Source: Natronobiforma cellulositropha (GTDB taxonomy: Archaea; Halobacteriota; Halobacteria; Halobacteriales; Natrialbaceae). Taken from it: a stretch of 34,309 bases of DNA. The stretch covers positions 614-34,922 of the forward strand of contig NZ_JANZXN010000024.1 of assembly GCF_025629245.1 (NCBI RefSeq), written 5' to 3'. The notes beneath the pieces were generated by a model. That model worked only from the letters and a program-made list of their open reading frames with translations. It was not told the origin of the DNA and searched no databases. Position numbers and translations under genes: made by a program. Shown here in pieces: positions 24,337-32,203 of the stretch; the stretch's first letter is position 1, and the number at the start of each line of letters is the position of its first letter.

Positions 24337-25023
24337 TCACCGCTCGAGTAACGACCGCAGCGTCCGCGTCCGGACGCCACACGTCTCGGCGTACTCGCAG
24401 GCGCGACACTTCGCGGTGTCCCCGAGCCGTGGCGGCGGCCCGTCGACGGCGCGAACCGTCCGGAGAGTCCGCCGGTACTGGGCCTTGCGTCGCGTCGTCA
24501 GCGGAACGCGCCTGATCACGCCGTAGGCCGGATACTCGAGGTAGGCGATTTCGATGGGGGTCTTCGTCTCCCACGCCAGCGCCTTCGCCGCGGCGACGGC
24601 GTGGACCGTCTGGGTGGCGTAGACGCCGCGTTCGGGCGGCCGACCCGCCGAGACGAGCGACGGGGCGAGCGGCCCCTCGAGCACTTTCTGAATCACACCG
24701 CGACACTCCCGGCCGGTGACCAGCCGGTCACACTCGCGGGGCTCACACAGCCGTTCCCACTCGCCGTGTTCCTCGAAGCGCCCGCGGGTCTCCTCGAGTG
24801 CGCGCCGGTAGGCCCGCGGCTCGAGCGCGATGGGTTCGTCCGCGAGCGCCTCGAGCGGGCAGGTCAGCAGGTCGCGATAGCGCGTCGCGAGCGCACGAAC
24901 ACGCGAGACCTCGGTTGGCACCGCCGCGGGGGAGTCGGCGCGCTCTCGGCGTCGGTAGTAGTACGCCCGCGGGCAGTAGGCGGCGGTTCGGAGGTCACTG
25001 AAGGCGACGAGCGGTGTCGACAC
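24337..25023 (-). CDS. Cas4-like Fe-S protein lacking PD-(D/E)XK nuclease residues
   Basis: 228 aa with the Cas4/DUF83 outline: an N-terminal YCPRAYYYR segment with C17, and a C-terminal C206-x2-C209-x5-C215 cluster (CRACEYAETC), so four cysteines suited to a [4Fe-4S] cluster are kept. At the nuclease core, the position of the catalytic Asp (G-x-x-D) reads GVIQ with Q112. The E-x-K motif region reads PSLVSAG (121-127), with neither Glu nor Lys. The YATQTVHAVAAA helix that follows is preserved. A non-nucleolytic Fe-S role is inferred. No CRISPR or cas1/2 genes are near. GTG 25023 is chosen because minus-strand TTTTTGTA (25049-25056) is about 30 bases upstream; a TTG at 25053 would overlap the TATA. 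Confidence 0.72.
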   Translation of the reverse strand: MSTPLVAFSDLRTAAYCPRAYYYRRRERADSPAAVPTEVSRVRALATRYRDLLTCPLEALADEPIALEPRAYRRALEETRGRFEEHGEWERLCEPRECDRLVTGRECRGVIQKVLEGPLAPSLVSAGRPPERGVYATQTVHAVAAAKALAWETKTPIEIAYLEYPAYGVIRRVPLTTRRKAQYRRTLRTVRAVDGPPPRLGDTAKCRACEYAETCGVRTRTLRSLLER

Positions 25024-25101
25024 GACACGGGATCTGGCCCCGTCATCGTACAAAAACCCTCTCCGCTCGAGCGGCCACCGACCGACACGGTACGCCCGGT
25101 C

Positions 25102-25686
25102 TCAGAACGAGACGTCCGTCTCCATGCCGTCGGTGGCGTCTGCGAGTCCGTCCTCGCGGAGGTCCTTCGCCATCCGCGCGCTGAGGTCTGCGTCGTCGAG
25201 GGTGCTGTCGAACTCGTCGCGGTAGCGGTCGTTGGCCGCTCGAGACTCGTCTCTCGCGGCCGCAACCCGGCGGTAGCGGCGGATGCGCTCCTCGTCGACG
25301 CCGAACTCGTCGGCGAGTGTCGCGTCGTCGTGCTTTCTGACGGTGACGAGGTCGACGCCGTCGGCGTCCTCGTCGCTCACGAGGTGTAACGAGAGTCGGG
25401 CGTCGAAGACGGTCTCCGCGTCGGTACCGAGGTCGTCGGCGATCTCCGCGTCGCTCGCACCCTCGTAGAACCCCCTGGCGACGGCCCGAAGCTCACTTTC
25501 GGACAGGGCGGACTCGAACTCGTAGCGCTCACGCATCCGCGCGATGACGGTCTCGAGACGCTCCTCGATGGTTCGCTCGTCCTGCTCGAGGGTGCCGCGG
25601 GTGTCCTGCTGTGACTCGGTCACCGTCGCCTCACCGTCGGTGACGCTAGCGAAGATGTCCCGAAGCTCCGCGGTTTTTTCGTTCAT
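25102..25686 (-). CDS. Haloarchaeal HTH-repeat protein (possibly conditioned medium-induced protein 4)
   Basis: 194-aa acidic soluble protein. Two helix-turn-helix-like segments are visible: about residues 60-88 (LSESELRAVARGFYEGASDAEIADDLGTDAETV) and 122-145 (DDATLADEFGVDEERIRRYRRV). This suggests a DNA-binding or sigma-like adaptor role. The opening MNEKTAELRDIF reminds me of haloarchaeal proteins annotated as conditioned medium-induced protein 4; unverified. Minus-strand GTTAAATA (25711-25718) is about 28 bases upstream of ATG 25686, a very good leaderless promoter. Confidence 0.7.
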   Translation of the reverse strand: MNEKTAELRDIFASVTDGEATVTESQQDTRGTLEQDERTIEERLETVIARMRERYEFESALSESELRAVARGFYEGASDAEIADDLGTDAETVFDARLSLHLVSDEDADGVDLVTVRKHDDATLADEFGVDEERIRRYRRVAAARDESRAANDRYRDEFDSTLDDADLSARMAKDLREDGLADATDGMETDVSF

Positions 25687-25792
25687 GAAGGGAATCTGGC
25701 GACGGGGGACTATTTAACCCTGTTGCCAGATACGTTGGGAAAATCACGAGGGTTACGCCCGCGTTCGCGCCCAACCGCCGGCGCGTTTCGCC

Positions 25793-26155
25793 TCAGAACG
25801 GTGCCTGTGGGCCTTCGTCGGTCTCGCCGTCGTCGACGGTCTCGCCGGGGAAGGAGGGGCTCGCACCGCCTCCGCCGCCCATCTCTTCATCGCCCATGCC
25901 GGTGTGGGCGTGGACCGCCGTGATCTCGGGAATCTCCTTGACCATGCGGCTCTTGATCGCCTGGATCGTCATCGGCGAGATGCCACAGCCGCTGCAGGCG
26001 CCGCCGAGGGCGATCGAGACCTCGCCGCTTTCGCGGTCGATGTCCTGAATCGCCGCGCTGCCGCCGTGCATCTGGATCTGCGGGAAGTTCCGGCGCAGGA
26101 AGTTCACCACGCGCTCTTCGAGGTCGTCGCCGTCGTTCTGGGCGTCCGTGCTCAT
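25793..26155 (-). CDS. NifU C-terminal-domain Fe-S scaffold protein
   Basis: 120 aa. Residues 10-85 are the NifU C-terminal (Nfu-type) domain with the cluster-binding C54-x2-C57 in GGACSGCGIS, preceded by MHGGSAAIQDID. It should bind a [4Fe-4S] cluster as a dimer and hand it to apo-proteins. A Gly- and Asp-rich disordered tail follows (GGGGGASPSFPGE). ATG 26155 is the family start. A weak CCTAAGG lies about 25 bases upstream on the minus strand. The 82-bp inverted repeat (26205-26286) lies upstream of this gene. Confidence 0.88.
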   Translation of the reverse strand: MSTDAQNDGDDLEERVVNFLRRNFPQIQMHGGSAAIQDIDRESGEVSIALGGACSGCGISPMTIQAIKSRMVKEIPEITAVHAHTGMGDEEMGGGGGASPSFPGETVDDGETDEGPQAPF

Positions 26156-26204
26156 GTATCCGCCTTGGGTGTGCGCCTCCTTAGGCCTTCCGTCGTACCC
26201 GTTC

Positions 26205-26286
26205 ATAGGGTCGGTTGTAAGTCGTTGCACCCTCAATCGCGACACACCGTTGCGATTGATCGATAAACCGTTACAACCGACCCTAT
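26205..26286. repeat. 82-bp nested perfect inverted repeat (possible mini-element or regulatory hairpin)
   Basis: Outer arms are ATAGGGTCGGTTGTAA (26205-26220) and its exact complement TTACAACCGACCCTAT (26271-26286), 16 of 16. Inside, CAATCGC (26234-26240) pairs exactly with GCGATTG (26252-26258) around an 11-base loop. The right arm touches the stop codon of the 107-aa gene (26286-26288). Read as a 13-bp terminal repeat starting GGGTCGG, it is flanked on both sides by TA, as expected of a TA-targeting transposon derivative. It could equally be an RNA hairpin in the 3' end of the upstream minus-strand transcript. Confidence 0.75.
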
Positions 26287-26609
26287 CAGGCGACGCCGAA
26301 GATCCGCTCGAGTTCGCCTTCGATCTCCCCGACGTGCGTCTCGAGGACCGTCTCGAAGGTCTCCTCGTCGGCGAGGACGCCCGTGAGTCGCTCGTAGGGG
26401 TCGTCGGGGAGTTCGATGCGGAACGCCTGCTCGTCCTCGCCGACGTAGAACGGCTCGCTCTCGTTGAGCACCTGCTGGTCGATCGCGTGGACGAGCTGGG
26501 AGTCGTAGCGGTCGTTCATCCGGTTGAACGCGTTCTTGTACGCCTGCTGGAGTTCGGGGAAGTAGTGAACGTACTTGTCCTCGAACTTCTCGGGGTCGAA
26601 ATCGGCCAT
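26286..26609 (-). CDS. Haloarchaeal conserved protein (likely DUF5783), 107 aa
   Basis: Acidic, helical protein without cysteines: MADFDPEKFEDKYVHYFPEL start, LPDDPYERLTGVLADEETFE in the second half. From memory this is a haloarchaea-specific domain of unknown function (DUF5783), not verified. Upstream in-frame codons exist but encode Arg-rich low-quality sequence. Minus-strand GATTTTTGTGC (26636-26645) lies about 30 bases upstream of ATG 26609. The stop overlaps the right arm of the inverted repeat. Confidence 0.72.
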   Translation of the reverse strand: MADFDPEKFEDKYVHYFPELQQAYKNAFNRMNDRYDSQLVHAIDQQVLNESEPFYVGEDEQAFRIELPDDPYERLTGVLADEETFETVLETHVGEIEGELERIFGVA

Positions 26610-26728
26610 CGGTGCCCGAATGGAGGCGAAGCGAGCACAAAAATCGGACGATTGGACGGCCGCCGCTACTCCGGGGCTGCTATCGCAAGCCGAAGGTACA
26701 CGCCTCCGAGTACCATTTCCAGGGACTA

Positions 26729-27115
26729 ATGCATCCGGACCAGCAGCCACTCCCACTCGAGACACTCCCTCCGGGGTGGGGGCTCGCGGCACACGAGGGG
26801 GCGCATATCGCCTACCGGTACAGTCGTCTCCCCATCGAACTCGTCGCCGCCCGGACCGACGGCGAGCGGGTCCACCCGGCGGTCGGTCTCGAGCGCCCCT
26901 GGGAGCTTCGTTGCCGTCACCTCGCCGGCGAATTCCCCTTCCGCGACGTGATCGGGTGCGTTTCGACTCGCCGTGCCGCCCTCCTCGCCCTCCGCGAGTC
27001 GATGCAGCGACTGCACGACGAGACCGACACCCTCGAGAGCCCCTTCGACGTCCGTCGCGTCCTCGAACGCATCTCGCTCTGTGACCGCGTCCCCGAACCG
27101 TCGGACACGCCGTGA
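26729..27115 (+). CDS. Haloarchaeal conserved protein, unknown function (128 aa)
   Basis: Soluble protein beginning MHPDQQPLPLETLPPGWGL, then beta-strand-like AHIAYRYSRLPIELVAARTDGER and a C-terminal helical part (AALLALRESMQRLHDETDTL). I know no function. ATG 26729 is preferred over upstream in-frame starts because the preceding residues are Lys/Arg-rich and overlap the promoter region of the divergent gene at 26609. Confidence 0.65.
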   Translation: MHPDQQPLPLETLPPGWGLAAHEGAHIAYRYSRLPIELVAARTDGERVHPAVGLERPWELRCRHLAGEFPFRDVIGCVSTRRAALLALRESMQRLHDETDTLESPFDVRRVLERISLCDRVPEPSDTP

Positions 27116-27467
27116 GAGAAAACACCCGATCGAGTACACGTAGCGGAAATTAACTTCACACAGACACTAACCATCCGTACGAGGCTCTGCAGCGGTGGGG
27201 GTGTTCCGACCCGCGCTCGTCCAGCGTCTCCGGGGCGGCTCTCTCCATCTCCTTTTTCGTCTCGCGCAGAAACTCACTCCGTGGCCGTCGCGTTCACCGG
27301 CCGGCTGACGTGGTCTCTCCCTACGAACCTCGTCACCTCTGGAGAAATCATATTTCCCATATCATGTGTCTGAAGATGACCTTTTGGCCGGTGACGGCCC
27401 GGGTCCGCGAACCGAGTGTTCTCACCGAACGGAAACGTTTAGGAATCGTGACCGCGAGCACTCGAGG
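27116..27467. other. 352-bp intergenic region before the sugar-oxidoreductase cluster
   Basis: No convincing open frame. An AT-rich stretch at 27346-27366 (ATCATATTTCCCATATCAT core) stands out from the GC-rich surroundings and could be a promoter in either direction or a regulator site. GGAAATTAACTT near 27146-27157 is another TATA-like element without an obvious gene behind it. GTTTAGG at 27437-27443 is the probable promoter of the 27468 gene (about 28 bases upstream). Confidence 0.45.
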
Positions 27468-28541
27468 ATGAGTCAGTACACGGCAGCGGTCATCGGGACG
27501 GGTCCGGAACCCGACAACCCGGTCTGGGGGGAGAGCGCCGCGATGGCCTACAGACACGGGGTAGCCTACCGGGACTGCGAGGCGAGCGACCTGGTCGGCT
27601 GTGCGGATATCGTCCGTGAGAACGCCGCCGACTTCGCCGTAGCGTTCGACCTGCCCGACTCGAGCGTCTACGAGGACCACGAGACGATGCTCGCGGAACT
27701 CGAGCCAGACGTCGTCAGCATCTGTACGCCGGTGCCGACCCACGCCGACCTCGTCGTCAGCACCGTCGAGTCGGGCGTCCCGCTCGCGGTCCACTGCGAG
27801 AAGCCGATGGCTCACACCTGGGCCGAGAGCCAGCGCATGGCCGCCGTCGCCGCCGACGCCGACGTTCAGCTCACCTTCAACCACCAGCGCCGCTTCGGCC
27901 CGCAGTGGGTACGCGCACGTGACCTGCTCGAGTCGGGGGCGATCGGCGACCTCGAGCGCGTCGAAGTCGGCGGGAAGAACCTCTTCGATTACGGCTCACA
28001 CCTGATCGACCTGGCGAACGCGTTCGCGGGCGAGCGGGGTGCCGAGTGGGTGTTCGGGCAGGTCCACTACACCGAGGCGGACGTCCGCTACGGCGTCCAC
28101 AACGAGAACCAGGCGCTCGCCTGTTGGGGCTACGGGAACGGCGTCCACGCGCTCGCCTCGACGGGCCACGGCTCCGGTGCGGACCTCGTCGGCTGTGAAC
28201 AGCGCCTGCTCGCCACCGCCGGAACCATCGAGATCAACCCCGACGGCACCGACGCCAGCCTCCGCTACCGGGCAGACGAGACCGACGGCTGGCGCGAGGA
28301 GTCGCCCGACGCCGACTGCGAGACGCCGCTGATCACCCTCGCCATCGAGGACGTGCTGGCCGCCCTCGACTCCGGCCGCGAACCCGAGACCTCGGCCGCG
28401 AAGGCGCTCCGGGCCACCGAGATCATCTTCGCCGCCTGGGCCTCCGCCCGCCGCCGCGAACGGCTCTCGCTCCCGCTCGAGGACGGCGGCAACGCCCTGA
28501 CCGAACTGGTCGACGCCGGTGAACTGACGCCCGACACCTAG
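27468..28541 (+). CDS. Gfo/Idh/MocA family NAD(P)-dependent oxidoreductase (first of two)
   Basis: 357-aa soluble dehydrogenase. N-terminal Rossmann fold starts AAVIGTGPEPDNP, with an insertion relative to the usual GxGxxG loop. The catalytic-region motif VHCEKPMAHT near residue 110 includes the EKP lysine. A C-terminal alpha/beta substrate domain follows, with the YGSHLIDLANAF motif (candidate active-site His) near residue 181. Members oxidise sugars, inositols or related polyols; the substrate is not predictable here. ATG 27468 has TATA GTTTAGG (27437-27443). It is followed at 54 bases by the formylglycine-generating enzyme on the same strand. Confidence 0.88.
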   Translation: MSQYTAAVIGTGPEPDNPVWGESAAMAYRHGVAYRDCEASDLVGCADIVRENAADFAVAFDLPDSSVYEDHETMLAELEPDVVSICTPVPTHADLVVSTVESGVPLAVHCEKPMAHTWAESQRMAAVAADADVQLTFNHQRRFGPQWVRARDLLESGAIGDLERVEVGGKNLFDYGSHLIDLANAFAGERGAEWVFGQVHYTEADVRYGVHNENQALACWGYGNGVHALASTGHGSGADLVGCEQRLLATAGTIEINPDGTDASLRYRADETDGWREESPDADCETPLITLAIEDVLAALDSGREPETSAAKALRATEIIFAAWASARRRERLSLPLEDGGNALTELVDAGELTPDT

Positions 28542-28595
28542 GCGTGCGGACGGGTGGGCGAACCGTTAACCCGCCGCGGGTCGCTACTCGAGACG

Positions 28596-29582
28596 ATGAC
28601 TGACGACCGCCCGTCGTGTTGCTCGCCCGGCCGGGACGACGCCGGCGACCGCTCGAGTGACCCGGCCACTGACGCCCGCTCGAGCGCCCAGGCGACCGCG
28701 CGCCCGTCACCGGACGCCGCAAGCCCGCTCGACTCGCGACGCCTGCGCTCGCTGCCGGGTGGCTCGTTCACCATGGGCACCGACACCGACGTCGGCTTCC
28801 CCGAAGACGGCGAGGGTCCCGCCCGGGAGGTGACGCTCGAGCCGTTCGCCGTGAGCGCCCACGCCGTCACCAACGCCGAGTTCTACCGGTTCGTCCGCGC
28901 GACCGACTACACGACCGACGCCGAGCGCTACGGCTGGTCGTTCGTCTTCGCCGACTTCCCCACCGAGGAGGCAGATACCGTCGGCACCGCGGGCGACGCC
29001 GAGTGGTGGGCCGGCGTCGAGGGCGCGACCTGGTTCCGCCCGGAGGGACCGGGCTCGTCGGTTCGCGACCGCCTCTCTCACCCCGTCGTCCACGTCTCCT
29101 GGAACGACGCCGTCGCCTACTGCGAGTGGGCGGGCGCGCGCCTCCCGACCGAAGCCCAGTGGGAGTACGCCGCCCGCGGCGGACGCGAGCGCACCCACTT
29201 TCCGTGGGGTGACGACCTCGAGCCAGACGGCGAGCACCGCTGTAACGTCTGGCAGGGCGAGTTTCCGACCCACAACACCGCCGCCGACGGCTACGAGGGG
29301 ACCGCACCGGTCGACGCCTACGGCCCGAACGGCTACGGCCTGTACAACGTCGTCGGCAACGTCTGGGAGTGGTGTCGCGACTGGTTCGACCCCGACTACC
29401 ACGAGACCAGTGCCGACGCGAACCCGACCGGACCCGCAGACGGCGACGCGAAGTCGATGCGCGGCGGCTCCTACCTCTGTCACGACTCCTGGTGTAACCG
29501 CTACCGCCTCGCCGCCCGCAGCCAGAACACGCCCGATAGCTCGAGCGGCAACGTCGGCTTCCGGGTCGTCGTCGAGCCCTGA
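28596..29582 (+). CDS. Formylglycine-generating enzyme (sulfatase-modifying factor, SUMF1/FGE type)
   Basis: 328 aa. FGE converts a cysteine in the CxPxR motif of type I sulfatases to formylglycine, using O2 and copper. The C-terminal core GGSYLCHDSWCNRYR / AARSQNTPDSS / NVGFR is nearly the signature of genuine FGEs, with both catalytic cysteines (C295 and C300, five apart as in human C336/C341). This separates it from catalytically different SUMF-like relatives such as EgtB. The first 50 residues are low-complexity, with a CC pair (SCCSP) near the start. No sulfatase is in the window, so its client must lie elsewhere. GTTAAC (28565-28570) is a TATA-like element about 29 bases upstream. Confidence 0.9.
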   Translation: MTDDRPSCCSPGRDDAGDRSSDPATDARSSAQATARPSPDAASPLDSRRLRSLPGGSFTMGTDTDVGFPEDGEGPAREVTLEPFAVSAHAVTNAEFYRFVRATDYTTDAERYGWSFVFADFPTEEADTVGTAGDAEWWAGVEGATWFRPEGPGSSVRDRLSHPVVHVSWNDAVAYCEWAGARLPTEAQWEYAARGGRERTHFPWGDDLEPDGEHRCNVWQGEFPTHNTAADGYEGTAPVDAYGPNGYGLYNVVGNVWEWCRDWFDPDYHETSADANPTGPADGDAKSMRGGSYLCHDSWCNRYRLAARSQNTPDSSSGNVGFRVVVEP

Positions 29583-29707
29583 CCCAGCGGTCCCTGCCGA
29601 AACCGTGATGTGCGCTCGCGTATCGACTCGGGTATGCGAGCGCTCGAGACGGTGACGACGCGCGGGATTCGACTCGACCAGCCGACGGTGCCCCGAGGTG
29701 GCCGGCC

Positions 29708-30709
29708 ATGACCCGGCTCGCCCTCGTCGGTGCGGGCGGCTTCGGCACCCACCTGGCCCACGCTGTCGACGCCCACCCGACGGCCACGCTCGTCGCTGTC
29801 GCCGACGTCGACCCCACAGCCCGGACCGAGGCCGCCGCCACCTTCGGCCTCGAGAGCGACGCCTGCTTCGAGACCGACGCCGACTGCTACGAGGCGGCCG
29901 ACCCCGACGGCGTGATCGTCGCGACGCCGCCCGCGCTCCACCTGCCACAGCTTCGCCGGGCGCTCGAGCGCGACTGTCACGTCCTCTGTGAGAAACCCGT
30001 CGTCTGCGACCTCGCGGAGGCACGGACGCTCGCCGCACTCGCCGACGCCAGCGAGGCGACGGTGATGGCGGGCTACCAGCGCCACCTCGACCCGGCGTTT
30101 CGCGCGGGCTACGACCGCTGGCACGACGGCGACGCCGAACCGACGTTCGTCACGGGCGAACTCACCCAGAACTGGCACCACCACTTCGAGCGCGGAACCG
30201 ACTGGCGACTCGACCCCGACCTCGGCGGCCGGGGCCACCTCTTCAGCGTCGGCACGCACGTCCTCGAGTCGCTCCTCTGGATGACCGGTCTGACCCCCGA
30301 GCGCGTCACCGCGCAGATGACCTTCTACGACGACGAGCGCCACATCGACACCCAGGCGGCCGTCACGATCCGCTTCGAGAACGGCGCGCTCGCCAGCCTC
30401 GCCGACACCGCCACGGCCGCGACCGAGCGCGAGCGACTCCGGATCTGGGACGACGACGGCGCGTTCGAACTCAGCGCGCGCGACTGGGACCGCCCGACGG
30501 CGACGCTGATCGACGCCGCGGGGGCCGAGTCGCCGCTCGAGGTCGACCACGAGTCCGCTCGCGGGACGATCGACGCCTTCGTCGACGTGATCGACGCGGG
30601 CGCAGAGCCACCGGCGACCGTCACCGACGTCTGCCGGGTGAGCGCCCTCCTCGACGCCATCTACGAGGCCGCAGAAACCGGCGACTCGGTCGCCGTCGAC
30701 CGCGTCTAA
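29708..30709 (+). CDS. Gfo/Idh/MocA family NAD(P)-dependent oxidoreductase (second of two)
   Basis: 333-aa soluble dehydrogenase with a canonical Rossmann start LALVGAGGFGTHLA (residues 4-17) and the EKP motif in VLCEKPVVCD near residue 96. A substrate domain follows, with GRGHLFSVGTHVLESLLWMTG near residues 172-192 (candidate active-site His). It is clearly different in sequence from the 27468 gene, so this is not a recent duplication. It follows the FGE gene by 125 bases on the same strand and probably shares regulation. Substrate unknown. Confidence 0.9.
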   Translation: MTRLALVGAGGFGTHLAHAVDAHPTATLVAVADVDPTARTEAAATFGLESDACFETDADCYEAADPDGVIVATPPALHLPQLRRALERDCHVLCEKPVVCDLAEARTLAALADASEATVMAGYQRHLDPAFRAGYDRWHDGDAEPTFVTGELTQNWHHHFERGTDWRLDPDLGGRGHLFSVGTHVLESLLWMTGLTPERVTAQMTFYDDERHIDTQAAVTIRFENGALASLADTATAATERERLRIWDDDGAFELSARDWDRPTATLIDAAGAESPLEVDHESARGTIDAFVDVIDAGAEPPATVTDVCRVSALLDAIYEAAETGDSVAVDRV

Positions 30710-30758
30710 CATTTTCTCGCTCACTCGCCCTTCTCACTCGCCCCGCTCACGCGCCTCC

Positions 30759-32090
30759 TCACTCGCGGCCGACCAGGAGGACGCGAAGGTCGTTGACGTT
30801 CGTCCCCGTCGGGCCGGTCCGAACCACGCCGCCGTACCTCGAGAAGTAGCCGGAGGCGTCGTTGGCTGCGAGCGCTGCTCGGGCCGCCTCGCGGTCGACC
30901 TCGCCGCTCTCGACGATGGCTCCGGCGGTCTCGCTCGCGCCGTCGACGCCGTCGGTGTCGACCGCGCCGACGACGACCGCCCCCGGGAAGTCGGCCAGTT
31001 CGGTCCCCGCGCTCAGGACGAACTCCGCGTTCGGCCCGCCCGACCCGTCGCCCGCGACGGTCACCGTCGTCTCCCCGCCGGAGACGAGGACGACCGGCGG
31101 CTCGAACGGCTCACCCGACAGCGCACACTCCTCGGCGATGGCGACGTGGTCGCGTGCCACCTCCCGCGCCTCGCCACGGACGCGCGTCGAGAGCAGTGCG
31201 CTCGCGTAGCCGCGCTCGCTCGCACACGCTCTGGCGGCCTCGAGCGCGGTCCGGCCGTTCGCGAGTACGTGGGTGTCGACGCGCTCGAAGGCCGGATCGT
31301 CGGGTCCCGGTGTCTCCGCGAGGTCTCCCGCCGCGCCAGACTCGAGGTGGCGACGGACCGCGTCGGGGGCATCCACGCCGTAGCGCTCGAGCACCGCCAG
31401 CGCCTCGGCGTAGCTCGTCGAATCCGGCGAGACGGGACCGCTCGCGACCGTCTCGAGGTCGTCGCCGACCACGTCGCTGAACACCAGCGCACAGACGCTC
31501 GCGGGGTGGGCGGCCCGAGCGAGCTGGCCGCCTTTGAGCCGCGAGAGGTGCTTTCTGACCGCGTTGAGGTCGCCGATGGGTGCGCCCGCGGCGAGCAGCC
31601 GGTCGGTGACTGTACGGAGCGCTTCGAGTGAGACGCCGTCTGCAGGCTGGGTGAGGTGGGCGCTCCCACCGCCGGTCACGAGGACGATCACGAGGTCGTC
31701 GGTCCCCGCCTCGCGTGCGAGACGGACCACCTCCCTCGCACCGCGGACGTTCGCCTCGCCCGGCAGCGGGTGTGCCCCTTCGAGGACGCTCAGCCGGTCG
31801 GTCTCGAGCGCCTCGTCCGAGACGACGACGCCCTCCTGCAGGTGCTCGCCGAGACGTTCCTCGAGCGCGAGCGCGGCCGCACCCGCGGCGTTCCCGCCCC
31901 CGACGACGACCACCCGGCCGTCGCGCTCGAGACCGTAGGTCGCTCCCCCAACTCTCAGAACGCCGTCCTCGACGGTCAGTTCGCGTCCGATCACCGTCTC
32001 GGGGTGGGCGGCGCGGACGCCACGCTCGAGACACTCGAGAACGGTCTCACGTCGCTCGTCACCGCCGAGGGCCGCCCGGTCGTCGATCAT
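30759..32090 (-). CDS. Glycerate 2-kinase (GckA/TtuD, DUF4147 family)
   Basis: 443-aa kinase of the MOFRL/DUF4147 family. It phosphorylates D-glycerate to 2-phosphoglycerate, linking non-phosphorylated sugar-acid, hydroxypyruvate or serine breakdown to lower glycolysis. Motifs: VVVGGGNAAGAAALALEE near residue 60, VLVTGGGSAHLTQP near 137, NAVRKHLSRLKGGQLA near 180, and the MOFRL-type end FVLSAGTEL / VDTDGVDGASETAGAI. ATG 32090 is supported by minus-strand GTATTTTG (32116-32123) about 28 bases upstream; the longer frame to 32135 is rejected. Converges on the 29708 dehydrogenase. Confidence 0.92.
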   Translation of the reverse strand: MIDDRAALGGDERRETVLECLERGVRAAHPETVIGRELTVEDGVLRVGGATYGLERDGRVVVVGGGNAAGAAALALEERLGEHLQEGVVVSDEALETDRLSVLEGAHPLPGEANVRGAREVVRLAREAGTDDLVIVLVTGGGSAHLTQPADGVSLEALRTVTDRLLAAGAPIGDLNAVRKHLSRLKGGQLARAAHPASVCALVFSDVVGDDLETVASGPVSPDSTSYAEALAVLERYGVDAPDAVRRHLESGAAGDLAETPGPDDPAFERVDTHVLANGRTALEAARACASERGYASALLSTRVRGEAREVARDHVAIAEECALSGEPFEPPVVLVSGGETTVTVAGDGSGGPNAEFVLSAGTELADFPGAVVVGAVDTDGVDGASETAGAIVESGEVDREAARAALAANDASGYFSRYGGVVRTGPTGTNVNDLRVLLVGRE

Positions 32091-32203
32091 CGTCTCTCCC
32101 ACTGTCGCCGACCGACAAAATACCTGCCCGCCCATCCACCCATTTCGCCCACCCCACCTGTCTCACCCGTTTCGCTCATCCAATCCGCTCGTCTCGCCGC
32201 TGC

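Noticed and set aside
24337-25023. CRISPR-Cas locus based on the Cas4-like gene
   Set aside because: No repeat-spacer array and no cas1, cas2 or effector genes anywhere in the window; the protein also lacks the nuclease residues.
27346-27366. ATCATATTTCCCATATCAT as a regulator palindrome
   Set aside because: It is closer to a mirror repeat than a true inverted repeat; kept only as an AT-rich promoter-like stretch.
28707-30038. 443-codon minus-strand frame antisense to the FGE and second Gfo/Idh genes
   Set aside because: Arg/Gly/Ala-rich shadow of well-identified plus-strand genes.
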